24,127 bases of DNA, taken from contig CAJUJN010000063.1 of the NCBI GenBank assembly GCA_910586775.1, forward strand, positions 1 through 24,127, written 5' to 3'. Made by a program: the position numbers and the translations under genes. Below the pieces are notes generated by a model, which had not been told where the DNA came from, made no database searches, and saw only the letters and a program-made list of their open reading frames with translations. Origin of the DNA: an uncultured Acetatifactor sp. Lineage in GTDB: Bacteria > Bacillota > Clostridia > Lachnospirales > Lachnospiraceae. Positions 20,771 to 24,127 of the stretch are shown here, one piece after another (positions within the stretch are counted from its first letter, which is position 1; each line of letters starts with the position of its first letter).

Positions 20771-21365
20771 CTTTGTGAAAAGGCAGTACTATCCCCATCT
20801 GTTGCTGACTTTATTGTTTGTGGCGTTTTCCGGCGGATTTGTAAGCTTTAGGGGATTGGATGCCCTGCAGGCGGCAAAGGTTATGGAGATGTACGCGGCA
20901 TTTACGGGAATCCTTTTATTGACGCCTCTTTTTATGCCGGAGCAGGATAAGGAAATCTGGGATTTGGAGAGAAGTAAGAAGACATCCATGTGGGAAATAT
21001 ATCTGCCCCGGGTTATTCTGGCGCTTTTGGGCTGCCTCCTGGTGGTTTTCCTGTTTGTGGGCCGTATGGAAAGAGGAGGGGGAGAGTTTGACGGGGGCAT
21101 CCTGTTCAGAGGGGCATGCTGTGAGATTCTCTTTTTGGGAAGTATCGGATTTTTTGTCTCGGCGGTGACAAATCAGGCGGTAATCGGGTATATGGCCGCA
21201 GTGGCTTATTATGCCGTGAATGTGGGCGGAGCGAAATATCTGGGGAAATTTGCGCTGTTTCAGATGATGAAAGGCGATTATGGAACATGGATATATTGGC
21301 TCCTGGGGGCTGCGGTGCTGCTTGCAGGCGGGGTTTTGATTCGGGAGAGAGTGGTCAGGGGTTAA
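20742..21365 (+). CDS. Second, smaller ABC permease subunit
   Basis: ATG 20742 is chosen because AAGGGGGAAA precedes it; the 29-base overlap with the larger permease indicates coupling. The 207-residue protein has about six hydrophobic segments (roughly 18-35, 48-68, 92-112, 130-150, 155-175 and 183-200) and only short loops, unlike its partner. DKEIWDLERSKKTS lies in the second cytoplasmic loop and may meet the ATPase. No family name is certain beyond ABC-2-like permease. Confidence 0.7.
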   Translation: MGKFGMLAVSFVKRQYYPHLLLTLLFVAFSGGFVSFRGLDALQAAKVMEMYAAFTGILLLTPLFMPEQDKEIWDLERSKKTSMWEIYLPRVILALLGCLLVVFLFVGRMERGGGEFDGGILFRGACCEILFLGSIGFFVSAVTNQAVIGYMAAVAYYAVNVGGAKYLGKFALFQMMKGDYGTWIYWLLGAAVLLAGGVLIRERVVRG

Positions 21366-21446
21366 GCCCGGGAGATTTGGGATATCGTCAGGCTTTTCGG
21401 TGGGGAGTTTTGGCGGAAGGATTGAGAGTAATATATAATATTCTGG

Positions 21447-21475
21447 TTTAAAAAAGTATGAAGATGTAGTATATT
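21447..21475 (+). promoter_or_regulatory. Promoter candidate of the toxin-antitoxin pair
   Basis: TTTAAA (21447-21452), 17 bases, TATATT (21470-21475), 43 bases before the toxin start. The surrounding region is far richer in A+T than the permease genes. An operator bound by the antitoxin would be expected here; no clear palindrome is visible. Confidence 0.45.
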
Positions 21476-21518
21476 AAATAGTAAGAGGTAGTTTATAGCA
21501 CGAATGGGAGGTGGTTTA

Positions 21519-21800
21519 TTGAAATTTGAATGGGATGAGGACAAAAATAAACTAAACTATAAGAAGCACGGAATTGACTTTGAAACTGCGATGTTAGTCT
21601 TTAATGATTTACAGCGAATTGAAATATATGATGTTGAGCACAGTATTAATGAAGATCGTTATAATACCATCGGAATGGTACATGATGTTTTGTTTGTTGT
21701 ATACACAGAGAGGAAAGAGAATATACGGTTAATATCAGCAAGACTTGCAACTAAAACAGAGAGGAGCATTTATTATGATACAGACAGTTACTTTGAATAG
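21519..21800 (+). CDS. brnT: BrnT-family ribonuclease toxin
   Basis: TTG 21519 is the preferred start: GGGAGG ends seven bases before it, and it gives the standard family opening KFEWDEDKNKLNYKKHGIDF. The 93 residues show the whole BrnT pattern: the KHGI-x-F-E-x-A segment, a central ERY/DRYNTIG-type strand (here EDRYNTIGMV), FVVYTER, and the C-terminal RLISARLATKTERSIY with the conserved Arg residues. BrnT is a RelE-like mRNA-cutting toxin held by the antitoxin encoded directly downstream. The two frames overlap by 26 bases. Toxin first is the usual BrnT/BrnA order. Confidence 0.88.
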   Translation: MKFEWDEDKNKLNYKKHGIDFETAMLVFNDLQRIEIYDVEHSINEDRYNTIGMVHDVLFVVYTERKENIRLISARLATKTERSIYYDTDSYFE

Positions 21801-21963
21801 GAATCAAAAGCCTACATCAGAGCAGATCAGACAGATAGAAGAAGCAGCAAAGAGGGAGATTGTATTTGATGAAGATTCTCCCGAACTTACACCAGCCATG
21901 GAAAAAGCATTTCGGTTGGCAGCGAAAAATCGTAATACACAAAGAAAAACGGGCGTATCCTAA
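21775..21963 (+). CDS. Antitoxin partner of BrnT (BrnA-like)
   Basis: A 62-residue protein; ATG 21775 follows GAGGAG inside the end of the toxin gene. Its middle contains FDEDSPELTPAMEKAF, which matches the DEDSPELT segment that BrnA antitoxins carry at the junction to their toxin-binding or DNA-binding part. The typical BrnA ribbon-helix-helix is not obvious in the remaining C-terminus (AAKNRNTQRKTGVS), which is short and basic. So it may be a short or variant antitoxin, or may lean on toxin binding alone. Confidence 0.75.
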   Translation: MIQTVTLNRNQKPTSEQIRQIEEAAKREIVFDEDSPELTPAMEKAFRLAAKNRNTQRKTGVS

Positions 21964-21983
21964 CATTTTGATAGTCCCCATGC

Positions 21984-22012
21984 TTGAATTCGCCCCCGGT
22001 TCATAGTATAAT
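21984..22012 (+). promoter_or_regulatory. pgi promoter
   Basis: TTGAAT (21984-21989), 17 bases, TATAAT (22007-22012). pgi begins 48 bases later behind GGAGG. Confidence 0.85.
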
Positions 22013-22059
22013 CGTAGAGTAAGGTTGCTATCAAAAATAGATGTAGATCGGAGGCAAAT

Positions 22060-23640
22060 ATGATTAGCTGGAACAATTTGGATACCATTTCCGCATACGG
22101 GGAGTTACAGAAGGTGACACCTGTAAACCTTGTGGAGGCAATGACGGGAGAGAAGGGCGCAGAACGTGTGGCGAAATACAGTGTTCCCATGGCGGCAGGG
22201 CTTGCTTACAATTACGGCGCGAAGCAGGTGGACGACGAGATTCTGAAGGCGCTTGCAAAGCTGGCAGAAGAGACCCGGCTTGCGGAGAAGTTTGAAGCCC
22301 TTTACAACGGCGAGGTAATCAATACCGGAGAAAAGCGCATGGTGCTCCATCACATGACCCGCGGACAGTTGGGAGAAGCCGTTACGGCCGACGGTGTGGA
22401 CAAGCGCAGTTTCTATGCGGAGCAGCAGAAAAAGATAGCGGAACTGGCCAATAAGGTACACAGCGGCGAAATCACAAACTCGGCAGGAGAGAAATTTACC
22501 ACCGTTGTACAGATTGGCATCGGCGGCAGTGACCTGGGACCCCGGGCCATGTACCTGGCTCTGGAAAACTGGGCCAAGGTAAATAACACATTCAAGATGG
22601 AAGCCAGGTTCATCAGCAATGTAGACCCCGACGATGCCGCGGCAGTGCTGAACACCATTGACGTAGAGCATTCCCTTTTCGTACTGGTATCCAAATCCGG
22701 CACCACCCTTGAGACCCTGACCAATGAATCCTTTGTAAAGGATGCGCTGAAGAATGCAGGGCTGGATGCCTCCAAGCATATGATTGCCGTTACCAGCGAG
22801 ACTTCGCCTCTGGCAAAGAGCGACGATTATCTGGCGGCGTTCTTTATGGATGATTATATCGGCGGCAGGTTCTCCTCCACTTCCGGCGTAGGCGGAGCGG
22901 TATTGTCTCTGGCATTCGGGCCGGAGGTATTTGCGCAGTTCCTGGAGGGCGCGGCAGAGGAAGATAAGCTGGCGAAGAACAAAGATATGTATGCAAACCC
23001 TGCCATGCTGGATGCCCTGATCGGTGTTTACGAGCGGAACGTGCTGGGGTATCAGAATACAGCCGTGCTGCCTTATTCTCAGGCTTTGAGCCGTTTCCCC
23101 GCGCATTTGCAGCAGCTTGACATGGAGTCCAACGGAAAGTCGGTAAATCGTTTCGGAGAGCCGGTAACATATTCTACAGGCCCCGTGATCTTTGGAGAGC
23201 CGGGCACCAACGGACAGCATTCATTCTATCAGCTGCTTCACCAGGGTACGGATATTATACCGCTGCAGTTTGTGGGCTTCAGGAATAACCAGATGGGCAG
23301 GGACGTGGTGATTCAGGACAGCACCAGCCAGCAGAAGCTCTGTGCCAATGTAGCGGCACAGATCGTGGCATTCGCCTGCGGAAAAGCGGATGAGAACCGC
23401 AATAAGAATTTCCAGGGAGGACGTCCTTCCAGTATCATTATCGGCGAGCAGCTGACCCCTCAGGCGTTGGGCGCGCTGCTGTCCCATTTTGAGAACAAGG
23501 TCATGTTCCAGGGCTTTGTGTGGAATATCAACAGTTTTGACCAGGAAGGGGTACAGTTGGGTAAGGTTCTGGCAAAGAAGGTGCTGGCCCATGACACGGA
23601 CGGCGCGTTGAAGGCTTACAGTGAACTTTTGAATATTTAG
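22060..23640 (+). CDS. pgi: Glucose-6-phosphate isomerase
   Basis: The enzyme interconverts glucose-6-phosphate and fructose-6-phosphate in glycolysis and gluconeogenesis. The 526-residue protein has the sugar-phosphate-binding IGIGGSDLGPRAMYLAL, the SIS-domain VSKSGTTLETLTN, the signature FGEPGTNGQHSFYQLLHQGT with catalytic Glu and His, LDMESNGKSV, and the C-terminal GVQLGKVLAKK with the catalytic Lys. It is longer than the roughly 450-residue Bacillus type and nearer the long bacterial-eukaryotic form. ATG 22060 follows GGAGG. It is a single-gene unit with its own promoter and terminator. Confidence 0.97.
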   Translation: MISWNNLDTISAYGELQKVTPVNLVEAMTGEKGAERVAKYSVPMAAGLAYNYGAKQVDDEILKALAKLAEETRLAEKFEALYNGEVINTGEKRMVLHHMTRGQLGEAVTADGVDKRSFYAEQQKKIAELANKVHSGEITNSAGEKFTTVVQIGIGGSDLGPRAMYLALENWAKVNNTFKMEARFISNVDPDDAAAVLNTIDVEHSLFVLVSKSGTTLETLTNESFVKDALKNAGLDASKHMIAVTSETSPLAKSDDYLAAFFMDDYIGGRFSSTSGVGGAVLSLAFGPEVFAQFLEGAAEEDKLAKNKDMYANPAMLDALIGVYERNVLGYQNTAVLPYSQALSRFPAHLQQLDMESNGKSVNRFGEPVTYSTGPVIFGEPGTNGQHSFYQLLHQGTDIIPLQFVGFRNNQMGRDVVIQDSTSQQKLCANVAAQIVAFACGKADENRNKNFQGGRPSSIIIGEQLTPQALGALLSHFENKVMFQGFVWNINSFDQEGVQLGKVLAKKVLAHDTDGALKAYSELLNI

Positions 23641-23730
23641 GCGCATAATAATATTTTTCTATGCTATATGGCATTATTTTGGTTCCGGCTTGTCCGGGCC
23701 GTGGTTTTAAAGGGATTGCCTGAAATATGG

Positions 23731-23776
23731 GCTGCCGCTCCGACGGATGGAAATCTGTGGGGGCGGCAGCATTTTT
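23731..23776 (+). terminator. pgi terminator
   Basis: GCTGCCGCTCC (23731-23741) pairs with GGGGCGGCAGC (23760-23770), 11 pairs, followed by ATTTTT and a second T-run at 23782-23788. It lies immediately beside the broken end of the recombinase frame. Confidence 0.9.
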
Positions 23777-23800
23777 AGTCTCTTTTTTACGGGAAGCGGA

Positions 23801-24127
23801 GTCCTTATATTCCTGAATGGATTCCACCCACTGTCTTGCGTCCACGGCAAGCCGGATTTCATCGGCAAGGCGTTTCCGTCCTTCCTCAACTTTGGCTTTT
23901 AATTCCACCTGTTCCTTCTGCGTCTTTTCCAGAAGGAGATTGAAGTTTTCCTCTGTGATTCGTCCGGCTGCCATGTCCTCATAGAGCCGCAATACCATCT
24001 TTTCCAGTACTTCAATCCGTTCTTCGTCTTTGGCAAGGGTGCGCTCCATCGCTTCCCGTTGGTCTTTCTGCTTGGCATGGCAGGTATCGGTCAGCCGTCC
24101 GGCTACTGCTTCACTGTCTGTCAGGGC
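23801..24127 (-). pseudogene. Truncated large serine recombinase (C-terminal part)
   Basis: An open frame enters from the right edge and encodes the coiled-coil C-terminal region of large serine recombinases (resolvase/invertase type). It begins ALTDSEAVAGRLTDTC, continues AKDEERIEVLEKMVLRLYEDM, AAGRITEENFNLLLEKTQKEQ, and reaches DARQWVESIQEYKD. Intact relatives go on with a segment ending in a VVHE-like strand. Here the family match ends at about 23801, at the edge of the pgi terminator; the frame runs on only through unrelated bases into pgi antisense. The gene has therefore lost its 3' end, or the homologous tail was replaced. The catalytic N-terminal domain lies outside the window. Confidence 0.75.

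Noticed and set aside
22105..23220. 371-codon minus-strand frame inside pgi
   Set aside because: It is the shadow of the pgi coding frame; composition is Cys/His/Leu-rich noise.

Overview
The window looks like a spore-forming, anaerobic, gut-type Clostridia, most likely Lachnospiraceae. The signs are a GerA/SpoVAF-type germination protein beside a YtaF-like sporulation membrane protein, a rubredoxin, a TSCPD protein, a TIGR01440 (UPF0340) protein, LuxS, strong AGGAGG ribosome sites and SigA-type promoters. This is read from protein families only; I could not search a database.

Left part (1-6246) is an unstable accessory region. A unit of about 1.9 kb is repeated. It consists of a promoter block, a lipoprotein with SH3 and CAP domains, two terminators, a decayed signal-peptide gene, and an 18-base tRNA-3'-end-like tail followed by a hairpin. 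The end of one copy opens the window (1-645). A second copy (848-1139) survives only as promoter block plus signal peptide. The third (4052-5946) is complete. Between the second and third lies an A+T-rich cassette under a perfect consensus promoter: a YtrA-type GntR repressor, an ABC ATPase, an ABC-2 permease, a two-helix membrane protein and a 30-residue membrane peptide (1413-3799).

Middle part (6247-16551) is mostly core genome. It holds the germination protein and YtaF (minus), TIGR01440 behind a promoter and a structured leader (plus), murG and a TSCPD protein (minus), a membrane protein with a long Gln-rich tail, a 2-hydroxyacid dehydrogenase followed by a GtrA-like protein (plus), and the mtnN-luxS pair (minus), which recycles S-adenosylhomocysteine and makes the AI-2 precursor. 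The luxS promoter candidate lies upstream of a collapsed AAA-ATPase/PD-(D/E)XK gene that now forms part of its leader.

Right part (16552-24127) starts with a translationally coupled pair: a 78-residue unknown protein and an ABC/SMC-like ATPase. A rubredoxin follows, then an ABC-2 exporter (one ATPase, two different permeases), a BrnT/BrnA-like toxin-antitoxin pair, and pgi with its own promoter and terminator. At the right edge, facing pgi, is the broken 3' end of a large serine recombinase, the only mobile-element gene seen.

No rRNA, intact tRNA, CRISPR array or insertion sequence was found. The best candidates for something new are the CAP-lipoprotein repeat unit with its ATTGCA palindrome block, the structured leader of the TIGR01440 gene, and the small-protein/ATPase pair.
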